Shown piece after piece: positions 8,105 through 17,900 of a stretch of 64,000 nucleotides of DNA. Position numbers and translations under genes: made by a program. Each line of letters opens with the position of its first letter. Within the stretch, counting starts at the first letter, position 1. The notes beneath the pieces are model-generated. The model was not told the origin of the DNA. It saw nothing but the letters and a program-made list of their open reading frames with translations, and made no database searches. Source of the DNA: BPGX01 sp037447455 (GTDB taxonomy: Bacteria > Bacteroidota > Bacteroidia > B-17B0 > Aurantibacillaceae); assembly GCA_037447455.1 (NCBI GenBank), contig JBBIGQ010000009.1, positions 26,916 to 90,915 on the forward strand, read 5' to 3'.

Positions 8105-8926
8105 TTATGATAATGAATAACGTTTAAAGGCAATTACTTTTACATCTTTATCAACAGATTGTAAATATTGCCCAATAGTGAGCTTGCTGTCCTTAATATA
8201 TTCCTGATTTAATAATGTAGATTCTTTGAAGAATTTATTTAGTTTTCCTTGTGCAATTTTTTCAACCATATCCTCTGGTTTCCCTTCTTGTTTCACTTGT
8301 TCTCTTGCGATTTCCAGTTCTCTTTCCAGGATATTTTGTGGCACATCGTTTTTATCAATAGAAACGGGTGCCATTGCGGCTATTTGCATTGCGATATTTT
8401 TTCCGGCTTCTTCGTTGATTGGTTTACTGAATCCAACAATAACAGCCAATCTATTACCAGGATGAATATATGAAACTACAAAAGGCGCTTCTAATGCGGC
8501 ATAATAGCCGATTTCAATTTTTTCGCCGATTTTAGCGATTTGCTCCATTAATTTATCGCTAATTGAAATATCGGAATTGTATGGAAGTTTTTTTAATGCT
8601 TCTGAATCGGAAGGGAATTTTTCCAGAGCTATTGTAGCGACTTCGTCTGCAAAGGATTGAAAATCCTGATTTTTGGCAACGAAATCGGTTTCACAGTTAA
8701 CGGATAGCAAAATAGCGTGGGTGTTGTTTTTTATTTTGGCTAGTACAAATCCTTCTTTTGCTTCGCGATCTTGTCTGTTAGCGGCAATTTTAGCCCCTTT
8801 TTTTCTTAAATAGTCAATTGCTTTTTCAAAATCGCCACCACTTTCTTCCAGTGCTTTTTTACAGTCCATCATTCCCGCACCGGTTTGTTGTCTTAACTTA
8901 TTAATATCTGCAACAGTAACAGCCAT
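8105..8926 (-). CDS. tsf: Translation elongation factor Ts
   Basis: A 273-residue guanine-nucleotide exchange factor for EF-Tu. The N-terminal UBA-like helix bundle is seen (VADINKLRQQTGAGMMDCKK and ALEESGGDFEKAIDYLRKKG), followed by the core signature NCETDFVAKN near residue 78. The C-terminal part has VEKIAQGKLNKFFKESTLLN. Length matches the family. It follows rpsB by 4 bases, the near-universal rpsB-tsf pairing, in the rplM operon. Confidence 0.98.
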   Translation of the reverse strand: MAVTVADINKLRQQTGAGMMDCKKALEESGGDFEKAIDYLRKKGAKIAANRQDREAKEGFVLAKIKNNTHAILLSVNCETDFVAKNQDFQSFADEVATIALEKFPSDSEALKKLPYNSDISISDKLMEQIAKIGEKIEIGYYAALEAPFVVSYIHPGNRLAVIVGFSKPINEEAGKNIAMQIAAMAPVSIDKNDVPQNILERELEIAREQVKQEGKPEDMVEKIAQGKLNKFFKESTLLNQEYIKDSKLTIGQYLQSVDKDVKVIAFKRYSLS

Positions 8927-8930
8927 ATTA

Positions 8931-9746
8931 TTATTTTTTTGTTATTCGTTTTCTGTTTCTTGGTTTTCTGGTTTCGCTATCATCTTCTGTTTCTACCAAT
9001 TCATACTTTGACCTGATAGTATCTTCTTCGTTGGTATCGTATTTTTCAACGACATCTTGTCCTCTTTCTTTCAGTCCTTCTGCAATGGCTTCACAAACCG
9101 TGGTTAATATGATGTCAATAGAAGTAGCCGCATCGTCATTTGCAGGAATAGGATGGTTTATATCGTTGGGGTTAGCATTGGTATCTACCATTGCAAATGT
9201 AGGAATGTTTAGACGTTTGGCTTCTTTTACAGCCGTGTGTTCCTTTACAATATCAATAATAAAGAGAGCGGATGGTAAGCGGTTCATATCCGCAATAGAG
9301 CCAAATTGTTTTTGGAGTTTGGCTTTTTCACGTGTTAGTAATAATCGTTCTTTTTTAGATATCTTATCAAACGTTCCATCGGTTTCCATTTTTTCAATCT
9401 GGTACATTCTTTTAATAGAACGGCGAATGGTTGCAAAGTTTGTTAATAGTCCCCCGGGCCATCTTTCAACAACATAAGGCATTTCAAGAGGTTTTACTTT
9501 ATTTTCAATAATTTCTTTTGCTTGCTTTTTGGTGGCTACAAATAGGATTTTTTTATTTTGCTTCGCCAAATTTTTAAGAATATTGTAGGTTTCTTCAAGT
9601 TTAGCGAGTGTTTTGTTCAAATCAATGATATGTACCCCGTTTTTTTCTCCATAAATGTAAGGGGCAAAAGCAGGGTTCCATCTTCTTTTTAAGTGTCCAA
9701 AATGAACACCGGCTTCTAGTAATTGTTCAAAGTTAGGCATTGACAT
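8931..9746 (-). CDS. rpsB: 30S ribosomal protein S2
   Basis: A 271-residue S2 protein needed for S1 recruitment to the small subunit. The family start is seen as NFEQLLEAGVHFGHLKRRWN, followed by YGEKNGVHIIDLNKTL, a coiled-coil insertion near residues 110-165, and ANPNDINHPIPANDDA near 200. The last 45 residues are acidic and then basic (ENEEDT-like, ending KPRNRKRITKK), a lineage-variable tail. The second methionine (9740) is the more common start in relatives. It lies 47 bases after rpsI. Confidence 0.97.
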   Translation of the reverse strand: MSMPNFEQLLEAGVHFGHLKRRWNPAFAPYIYGEKNGVHIIDLNKTLAKLEETYNILKNLAKQNKKILFVATKKQAKEIIENKVKPLEMPYVVERWPGGLLTNFATIRRSIKRMYQIEKMETDGTFDKISKKERLLLTREKAKLQKQFGSIADMNRLPSALFIIDIVKEHTAVKEAKRLNIPTFAMVDTNANPNDINHPIPANDDAATSIDIILTTVCEAIAEGLKERGQDVVEKYDTNEEDTIRSKYELVETEDDSETRKPRNRKRITKK

Positions 9747-9793
9747 AAGTTATTTTAATTTTTATTATTATTAAATTAAATGGATAGATATTT

Positions 9794-10186
9794 CTAACGT
9801 TTTGTAAATTGAAAGCGTTTGCGGGCTTTTTTGCGTCCGTATTTTTTTCTTTCTACAATACGGGCATCACGTGTAAGCAATTTTTCATGCTTTAGGGCGG
9901 GTTTCAGTTCAGGATTGATTTCAACTAAAGCTTTTACTATTGCCAAGCGCAAGGCCTGTGATTGTCCGGTAACTCCCCCTCCTTTAATATTAGCGTAAAG
10001 ATCATACTTAGAAAAATCAAAATTGGTTACCTTGAAGGGTTGTGTTACATAATACTGAAGGGTAGGGGTAGGAAAATATTCTTTGAAATCTCTGTTATTA
10101 TTAATAATTATTTTGCCTGAACCCTTTTTAATATAGATCCTCGCAATAGAGGTTTTTCTTTTTCCTGTTGTATTAATCACTTCCAT
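9794..10186 (-). CDS. rpsI: 30S ribosomal protein S9
   Basis: A 130-residue S9 protein whose C-terminal tail reaches the P-site tRNA. Signatures: TGKRKTSIARIYIKKGSGKI at the start, GGGVTGQSQALRLAIVKAL in the middle, LTRDARIVERKKYGRKKARK and the terminal RFQFTKR, which ends in the conserved Lys-Arg. Starts 2 bases after rplM, the usual rplM-rpsI pairing. Confidence 0.98.
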   Translation of the reverse strand: MEVINTTGKRKTSIARIYIKKGSGKIIINNNRDFKEYFPTPTLQYYVTQPFKVTNFDFSKYDLYANIKGGGVTGQSQALRLAIVKALVEINPELKPALKHEKLLTRDARIVERKKYGRKKARKRFQFTKR

Positions 10187-10188
10187 AA

Positions 10189-10647
10189 TTATGCTTTAAT
10201 TGAATTGATGTCTATTGATTTAGGGTTTTGTGCCTGATGCGGATGCTCGTTGCCTGCGTATATGTAAACGTTTGTGTTTAATTTTCGACCCAAACGGTTT
10301 TTGGGGAGCATCCCATGAATGGCTAATTTCAAAATTTCAGTTGGTCTCTTTTTCATCCAGTATTCCGGAGTAGAAAATCTTTGTCCTCCTGGATAACCTG
10401 TATAACGAATGTATTGTTTATCAGTCATTTTCTTTCCGGTAAAGCGTACTTTATCGGTGTTGATTATAATTACATTGCATCCTACATCTACATGTGGTGT
10501 AAATGATGGCAAGTGTTTACCTCTCAAAAGATAAGCAACTTTGGAGGCCAACCTACCTACTATTTGGTTGGTTGCATCTACAACTACCCATTCTTTTTGA
10601 GCAGTAGCTTTATTCAAATACTTGGTTTTGTAGCTTAGTGTATCCAC
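10189..10647 (-). CDS. rplM: 50S ribosomal protein L13
   Basis: A 152-residue L13 protein, an early assembly protein of the large subunit. Motifs: EWVVVDATNQIVGRLASKVA, YLLRGKHLPSFTPHVDVGCN, and the signature IHGMLPKNRLGRKL near residue 115, followed by YAGNEHPHQAQNP. It is the first gene of the operon rplM-rpsI-rpsB-tsf-rpsO-pnp and has a well-formed promoter at 10677-10708. Confidence 0.98.
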   Translation of the reverse strand: MDTLSYKTKYLNKATAQKEWVVVDATNQIVGRLASKVAYLLRGKHLPSFTPHVDVGCNVIIINTDKVRFTGKKMTDKQYIRYTGYPGGQRFSTPEYWMKKRPTEILKLAIHGMLPKNRLGRKLNTNVYIYAGNEHPHQAQNPKSIDINSIKA

Positions 10648-10676
10648 GTTTTTAGTGTTTTATTTTTTAGGGGGTG

Positions 10677-10708
10677 CAAATTTATAGAATAGATTTTAAT
10701 TTGTCAAA
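10677..10708 (-). promoter_or_regulatory. Promoter of the rplM ribosomal operon
   Basis: On the minus strand TTTG (10708-10705) is followed after 20 bases by TAAATTTG (10684-10677) and then CACC. This fits the Bacteroidota -33/-7 promoter model closely. The -7 box ends 29 bases before the rplM ATG. Confidence 0.75.
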
Positions 10709-10796
10709 TTTTTTTGAACTATTTTTTAGTATGAAATTTAAACTATACTTGAACTTTCTATGACGAGAGTGATTTGAGGAATTCGTAAAAACTGTT

Positions 10797-11162
10797 TTAA
10801 TATTTTTGTGGATTATTGATATACTCGTCTACTTCCTTTTTTGTTGGGATATTAACAATTTCCTTTACCATGGTTTTAGGAAAATGGATATCTTCCAGGT
10901 ATTTAGTGTACTTTTCAACAGGGTTGTATCCTACATTTTTTGGCAATCCATAAATAACATATCGTTTTTGATGATTGTTTTCAATAGTTTTCCAGTTGTT
11001 TTCATTACAAAATTTAAAGAATAATCCACCAAAATGAGGACAATCTAATACAGCATTATTAACCCGCATGACAACATACTGCAATGTATCTTCATTGTTT
11101 TGCGCCTTCATGATAACATTGCTTGTAATCAGTATTCCTAATATCACAATAGATTTTTTCAT
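10797..11162 (-). CDS. Small secreted protein of unknown function, CPxxG motif
   Basis: A 121-residue protein with a cleavable signal peptide (MKKSIVILGILITSNVIMKA, likely cut before QNN). The mature part holds AVLDCPHFGGLFFKFC and a predicted mixed alpha/beta pattern; the two cysteines and the spacing are faintly like a heavy-metal-associated fold, but the classic CxxC is absent and I do not claim it. It follows the giant adhesin-like gene by 17 bases and is the last gene of that operon, so it may act with the surface proteins. Family not recognised. Confidence 0.7.
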   Translation of the reverse strand: MKKSIVILGILITSNVIMKAQNNEDTLQYVVMRVNNAVLDCPHFGGLFFKFCNENNWKTIENNHQKRYVIYGLPKNVGYNPVEKYTKYLEDIHFPKTMVKEIVNIPTKKEVDEYINNPQKY

Positions 11163-11179
11163 AAATATAAATTAAGGGT

Positions 11180-14100
11180 TTATTGATTGGTTAGGACGCT
11201 GATATGTCCTTTGTAAAAATGCTTATATCCTTTAATATCATACAACACGATGATATACGCATAAATTCCTTGTTGAACTTTTTTTCCTTTAAATGTACCA
11301 TCCCATCCCGCATCAAAGTTGGTTGATACAAATATCTTTTCACCCCATCTATCAAAAATTTCCATTTTATAATTTTCACTTTGTATCCCTACTCCTTGTG
11401 GCTTAAACACATCATTAATTCCATCATCGTTGGGTGTAAAAGCATTGGGTATATATATGGCCACATCTGGTCTAATAGTTAACACTTGTTGAGTACTATC
11501 CATACACCCAAATGCATTTGTAACAACTAATGTAACAGTATAAGTATTCGGTACTGTATACAAGTGTTTAGGATTCATCAAACTACTTGTATTATTACTG
11601 CTTGTAGAATCACCAAAACTCCAAAAATAAGTTGTCCCTCCAAAAGAGGTATTGACAAATTCAACCAATCCATTTAACTCGCTTGTGATAGGTGGGTTCG
11701 GATAGAACGAGGCAATTGGTACAGAATAGGTGGTGATCATTTTAGGAACCAGTGTGTCTCTTTCACAACCCAAAAATGTCTTGATTTTTAAATATACATC
11801 AAAGGTATCTACTATTCCATATATAACTTCCGCAGGATTGGTTACTCCTGTTTCACCATTTCCAAAATCCCAGTAATAATTATCAAAACTACTTCCATTA
11901 GTCGCACCAAATTGCACTTTTAATGGTACACAACCATTCGTAAGATTAGATGTAAAAGTCAATACTGGTAAAGGGTTCACATTGATTGTAAAGATACCCA
12001 CCCCATCAGGGTTCGTACATCCATCCGAAACATTGAGTGTAAACGTCATTGGATTTTGTGTATAATCTGCAATTACTTGTAAAGTATTTGTATTAGCACC
12101 TGTATTCCAGGAAAAAATATAAGGTCCTCCATTTCCGCCAAAAACATTCATTCCAATAATTGTGGTATCCTTATCACAAATATTCACCGAAGAACTCACC
12201 ACTGTTATCGGTGGTAATACTGTAATTTTAATGGTCTTTATTTCAGATGTACAATTGTTATTATCTGTAACATAAACATTGTAAAAATTAGTAGATAATG
12301 GAGAAACGTTTTGTGGCCCTGCACCACTAAATCCATTACTCCATACGAAAGAGTAAGGGGGGGTCCCTCCACTTGCATTGGCAGAAATATTGATAGATGT
12401 CCCATAACAAATAGTAGCATCAGGCGAGGTAACTAATGTAATAGAAGTCGGTTGATTAATCATAAGAGTAGTGCTAATAGGACAATTGTTGGCATCTACA
12501 ACACTCACGGTATATTGTCCACCCGGCAAATTGGTAGCTACAGAATTTGTTCCACCAATTGGTAACCATTGATATTGATATCCCCCAACTCCACCACCTA
12601 CTGTAACAGTACCACTTCCAGTTGGTATTCCATAACAAGTAGAACTAAAAGATGTGGCTGTGATAGTCAAAGGTGGTGGTTCTATAATAGAAATTGTATC
12701 GGCTATGAAGCAATTATTTAAATCCCGCACAACCAGTGTATAATTTCCAATTGGTAAATTAGATACATAAGAATTATTTACACTAACTGGAAACCAAGTA
12801 TAAGAGTATGCCCCATTTCCTCCGGAAGCTGTTCCATTAACCCAGCCATCACCACCACCGTTACAACTCACACTACCGGAAGATACAGTTAAGGACAATG
12901 GTGTTGGTTCATTTATTTGAACGGTAGTTGAAGCAACACAGTTATTAGCATCAATGACTTCCACCGTATAGATATTGGGAGCTAAGTTAGTAACCGTCGG
13001 AGAAGTCATTCCACCGGGTGTCCACGAATAATTCAAGGTACCTGTTCCACCATAGCCATTTACAACTACACTTCCATCGTTTGCACCAAAGCAGGTGATA
13101 GAGTGCGTTTGTAAAATTGTTAATCCAGGCGGTGAGATAGGTTGTGGAATATTCACGGTCGTAAACGTACTACCGCAAACTCCCGCATCATTCACCGTAA
13201 CAGTATATGGCCCCATTGGAACACCGCTTAACACGCTATTAGTTTGTGCAGAAGGAGACCAAAAATAAGTATACGGCGGCATTCCACCAGATATATTAAC
13301 CGTTGCACTACCATTTGTTCCCCCATAACAACTGACACTATTTGTAGCAGCCGTGATGGTAAATTGTGGCCAAACCTGAACCGTTTGTGAAGTGGCCAGT
13401 ACAGTGGTACCGCAAGTTGTTTGCATAGATAAAGTATAGGTGCCGGGGGTTGAATAGACAATAGATGTATCATTTTTACTTGGATTGATAGGAGACCCAT
13501 TAATGAACCATTCCAAACAGGCATCGTTGGCAGCAGTGGTATTGGTGATTTTTAAAGTGTCGTTGACACATAAATTTTGTTTGTTAACTGTAAAAGTTGG
13601 AGCAATGGCATTACAGGTAGCACAAATAAAATTGTCAGTTGGAGATATATTATTTACAGTAGGTATTCGCTGATAAGGTGAAATGGTATGAAATTGCCAA
13701 TAAGTAGGAGATACACTATTAGAAATTATACTTGCAGTTATATCTTTAAATGACGGAACAAATGAAGTAGTATTAGCACACCCCGGAACTTGTCCTAAAC
13801 TATCTGCCACAACAATAAAAGGGTCAAAATCACCACCTATCTCGGTGTTTCCTACACATAGAACTCTTCTACCCGAATAGTTAAAAATCCCAATAAAAGA
13901 ATCAGTACCTGCAAATCCATAAACATTTGCTTTAATTGGATTACCCAATGGATTTAAGACCAAGACATACGCTTCTCTTCCGCCAAATGCCGAATAACCA
14001 TAAGTAAAACCGCCTATTAAAATGTTACCATTAGGGTGTACTATGACACCTTGAGATTGCGCATCCCATCCGCCTAAACCATAAGTTTTTGCCCATTGTA

Positions 14101-14980
14101 AATTACCATTCATATCTATTTTAAGAAGAAGAGCATTTTTTGTATTAGGTCCTGCTAACAAAGGATTGCCTGCATTAGCAGTTAATCTGGAGGCAATTAA
14201 TACCCCCCCATCTGAGGTAGGTATACATTGATGAAAAGAATCATTTTCATATCCTTCTTTTTGGTTAGTACCAAAGGTTTTTATCCATAATACATTCCCA
14301 TTTAAATCGGTTTTTACTAGTACGATATCAAAACTACCTGCTCCAAATGACTCAGTGTTACCCATTACGTAAATGTAAGTGCCATTTGTAGTAATAGAAT
14401 TAAACATATCATAACCGGGACCTGCTAACTTTTTAGTGTAAAGATATGCTCCTGCAGAAGTGTAAAAACTTATACACGCATCGTTGGGCTCACCATACCA
14501 CATAGAAGTTCCACCGGCCGCTACGATATTTGTATTCGGCAATTCGGTGATGGATTGTGCCCATTCTGTGTTGGTTGCTAGTGGTATATTTCTCCATAAA
14601 TCATGCCAGATGAGATTGCCATTGTTACCATCAACTTTCATCACCAACCAATCGAAACCACTGCTTGTTATATTGGCGGCGCCGCCTATTATTAAATTTC
14701 CATCACTCGTTTCTTTAATAGATACGCCACCTGTGGGATGTCCAAAATCGTAGGTTTTATACCATTGCAATGCTCCGCATTTATTGATTTTTGCTACATA
14801 GACGTTACAATGCCCTGCTTCATGCTGACCTGTAATTACAAGACCGCCATCACTTGTAATATTACACCCCAAGCCACCATTCATTCCGGGGAAAGAATAT
14901 TTTTTTACAAACTTAATATTTTGGGCATAATATGCAAATGACAATAATAATAAAATTAAAATGAAGCATTTATTTTTCAT
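11180..14980 (-). CDS. Giant T9SS type B surface protein: propeller head, SprB repeats, PKD domains
   Basis: A 1266-residue secreted protein. A signal peptide (MKNKCFILILLLLSFAYYAQ) precedes a head of about 430 residues built from repeats like TSDGGLVITG and KINKCGALQWYKTY, typical of a beta-propeller of the delta-60 kind. Then come about four SprB-type repeats (starting near 545, 627, 703 and 778, each with a CYG or CFG start and a YTWxP centre) and a fifth diverged one near 852. Two PKD domains follow (near 1000 and 1090, YWDFGNGE and YFWSFGDS). The end is a gliding-motility-associated C-terminal domain (NAFTPNDDGINDVF, FDRWGEKIF, GWDGTFKGK), which is the type B T9SS sorting signal. It shares its C-terminal 700 residues in layout with the upstream gene and starts 12 bases after it. 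Confidence 0.9.
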   Translation of the reverse strand: MKNKCFILILLLLSFAYYAQNIKFVKKYSFPGMNGGLGCNITSDGGLVITGQHEAGHCNVYVAKINKCGALQWYKTYDFGHPTGGVSIKETSDGNLIIGGAANITSSGFDWLVMKVDGNNGNLIWHDLWRNIPLATNTEWAQSITELPNTNIVAAGGTSMWYGEPNDACISFYTSAGAYLYTKKLAGPGYDMFNSITTNGTYIYVMGNTESFGAGSFDIVLVKTDLNGNVLWIKTFGTNQKEGYENDSFHQCIPTSDGGVLIASRLTANAGNPLLAGPNTKNALLLKIDMNGNLQWAKTYGLGGWDAQSQGVIVHPNGNILIGGFTYGYSAFGGREAYVLVLNPLGNPIKANVYGFAGTDSFIGIFNYSGRRVLCVGNTEIGGDFDPFIVVADSLGQVPGCANTTSFVPSFKDITASIISNSVSPTYWQFHTISPYQRIPTVNNISPTDNFICATCNAIAPTFTVNKQNLCVNDTLKITNTTAANDACLEWFINGSPINPSKNDTSIVYSTPGTYTLSMQTTCGTTVLATSQTVQVWPQFTITAATNSVSCYGGTNGSATVNISGGMPPYTYFWSPSAQTNSVLSGVPMGPYTVTVNDAGVCGSTFTTVNIPQPISPPGLTILQTHSITCFGANDGSVVVNGYGGTGTLNYSWTPGGMTSPTVTNLAPNIYTVEVIDANNCVASTTVQINEPTPLSLTVSSGSVSCNGGGDGWVNGTASGGNGAYSYTWFPVSVNNSYVSNLPIGNYTLVVRDLNNCFIADTISIIEPPPLTITATSFSSTCYGIPTGSGTVTVGGGVGGYQYQWLPIGGTNSVATNLPGGQYTVSVVDANNCPISTTLMINQPTSITLVTSPDATICYGTSINISANASGGTPPYSFVWSNGFSGAGPQNVSPLSTNFYNVYVTDNNNCTSEIKTIKITVLPPITVVSSSVNICDKDTTIIGMNVFGGNGGPYIFSWNTGANTNTLQVIADYTQNPMTFTLNVSDGCTNPDGVGIFTINVNPLPVLTFTSNLTNGCVPLKVQFGATNGSSFDNYYWDFGNGETGVTNPAEVIYGIVDTFDVYLKIKTFLGCERDTLVPKMITTYSVPIASFYPNPPITSELNGLVEFVNTSFGGTTYFWSFGDSTSSNNTSSLMNPKHLYTVPNTYTVTLVVTNAFGCMDSTQQVLTIRPDVAIYIPNAFTPNDDGINDVFKPQGVGIQSENYKMEIFDRWGEKIFVSTNFDAGWDGTFKGKKVQQGIYAYIIVLYDIKGYKHFYKGHISVLTNQ

Positions 14981-14992
14981 AATCTTTTCTTT

Positions 14993-17900
14993 TTAGTATT
15001 CAGGTGCTTTAGTTTTATTAAATAAAAATATTTTTCCTTTAAAAGTTCTGATATCATTTTTTTTCATTGAAAATTCTGGTTTTAATTGAATGTAATAAAC
15101 ATACTCTCCATCCTGACAGATTTTTCCATTATACATACCATTCCATCCTTCGTGAATATCTTCTGTTTCAAAAATTTTCATGCCCCATCGGTTAAAAATT
15201 CTCATTAAAAAATCTTTCTCAGAAATGCCAATACCTTTAACATTGAAGCCATCGTTCAACCCATCTCCATCCGGCGTAAACACATTGGGAATATACACTG
15301 TAAAATTATACTTTACCTCCACAGTTTTATATATGCTATCTCTACAATCAAATTCATTCATCGCAAAAAGACCTACTTTATAAATTCCTGCATTTTCATA
15401 ATAATGTGTGGGATGAATTTCATTACTTATATTTGAATTAGAAGCAGGGTCTCCAAAATTCCATTGAAAAAATGTGCTGTTTACTGATAAATTATTGAAT
15501 GTAACAATAGGTTCTAAATTATCAACTACCGAAGGGTTAGGTTGAAAATCGGCAACTGGTGTTGGAAATACGGTAACATCTTTTACTCCCATTGTATCGT
15601 TTTCACAACCGTATTGATCAATTATGTGTAATGTGGTTGAATACACACCCGCTGTATAGGTGATAGATACATTGGCTGAAGTACTCGTTTGTCCATTGTC
15701 AAAGTACCATGTATACAAATCATTTGTACCATACGAAACGGCTGTATAATTAATCTTCAACGGCTCACAGCCAGAATTGATGTCAGTCGTGTAATGCACT
15801 TTTGGCAAAGGATGGATACTTAAAGTTACAATGATATTAGCATCTGGCACTGTACATCCATCGGAAACAGTAACAGTATAGGATTGCAAATTATTACTGC
15901 TGTAATCAGCCGCTACAGCCATTGTTGGTGCATAAACACCATTGTGCCAATCATAGGCATAAGGACCACCATTACCTACTCCTGTTAGAGTAAAACTTAA
16001 AATAGCTGTATCTTTATCACATACGGTCACTGTCGAGTTATTCCCACTTAAAGGTGGGGTTACATAGATACTAATGCTTTGCTGCTGTGAATAACAATTG
16101 TTGTTATCTTTTGCAATCACTGTATAAATTGTTGTAGAAGTAGGTGAAACGTTGTGCGGTCCTGTTCCGGATAAACCTGCTGCTGACCATGTGTATGAAA
16201 AAGGCGGATTACCACCATTTGCAAAGGCATAAATATTGGTAGATTGTCCAAAACAAATTGTTTGTGATGGCGAAACATTCAGTAAAACAGGTGGTGGCTC
16301 TGTAACCTGTATTGTCAATGTTTTGGAACAGTTATTAGCATCTAATACTGATAATGTATAAATACCTGCACTGGCATTATTGATAAATAAATTAGTAGAA
16401 TTATTGATGGGTAACCACGTGTAAGAAAGAGGGGCTGTGCCTCCACTCAAAGTAGCACTCATCACTCCATCGCTTAATCCCCAACAACTCACCGGCGTAT
16501 ATTGTGCAGATGTAATGATGGGTGGCGGTTGGTTAATAGTTAATGTTTGTGTAGAAATACAATTATTAGCGTCTTTGATAGTAACCACATAATTCCCCGC
16601 GTACAAATTAGAAGCGATAGATCCCGTTTGTGCAGAAGGCGTCCAGGTATAATTATGCGGGGATGTCCCACCAGAGGAGGTGATAGTCGCAGAACCGGTA
16701 GGGATATTATTACACTTCAAATCTGTCACAGAAATAGTAGAAGTGATTGGCAGGGGTTGAGTAATCGTTACCGAGCCAAAGGCAATACAATTATTAGCAT
16801 CTGTTATTCTTACAGTATAAGTACCAGGCGTGCGGTTATTTATCTGACTAGCAGTAGAACCATTATCCCAAAGATAAAAATAGGGAGAGGTTCCAATAGT
16901 GGGGGTTGCTTGTGCTGCTCCATCTGCAAATCCATAACAAGAAATATTGGTATAAGTGATGAGAGAAGTTGGATTAGGATTTACCACAACATGAACAGTA
17001 TCTTTTCTTACACAACCGTTGGCCGCTTTTGCAAAATAATAATATGTCCCTGTATCATTCAAAGTAACATTTGTTAAAGTAACGGATGGAGAATTAGATG
17101 AAAAGGCATTTGGTCCAGTCCAGGTATAGGAAATTGCACTGCCGCCCGACATGGTAATAGTATTACCTTCACACTGAGGAGAGTTTGAAACGGCTTTGGG
17201 TGGTAATGAATTTATCGAAATGTACCTTATGGCTGTATCCATACAACCATCAGTTGATTGAACTAACAAAGTATAATACCCTTGATGATCAGAAGACGTG
17301 TTGGGGATAATAGGATTAGAAATGTTGGAGGTAAAACTATTGGGGCCCGTCCAGAAGTATGAAACTCCACCGTTTCCTTGTAATTTTAAGGTATCTTTTT
17401 CACAAACAGGATTATTAAAATTTATCAATGCATTGGGAGGTGAATTAGTATTCATTTTAATTAAAACAACATACCCACTTCCGCCGTTACCAGAAGGATT
17501 ACCACCTCTTGCACATCCAATTGGCAAATCAGGGTCTGAAGCATTTGCAGGGGTTTGATAATTACCACCTGAAAGTGTAGCGGCAGCGGTAAAACTGCTG
17601 ACAACAGGATAAACCGTTGCGGTTATAGCAAATCCATTTCCACTTCCGCCGCCACTTGCTCCACAATCGTTCGCAGCATTGCACGACGAGCCGTTAGGTG
17701 GTATGGTCCCGGCGGTTCCACCATTCGTGAAGCCACCGCCACCGCCACCCGCACCACCACCATCACCGGTATGAGATGCTCCATTAGCCCCGTAGTTGGT
17801 TATATTTCCACCGTATATTCCAGCTACTCCGACACACGATGTACTTCCTCCGTTATTACCACCACCTCCACCATAACCGCCTGATGATGTACACCCGCCT

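Noticed and set aside
16547..17077. A 176-codon open frame on the plus strand and several others (for example 17839-18114) within the adhesin genes
   Set aside because: They are antisense to clear SprB and glycine-rich coding sequence, have low-complexity translations (Arg or His/Leu-rich) and no promoter or homologous pattern.
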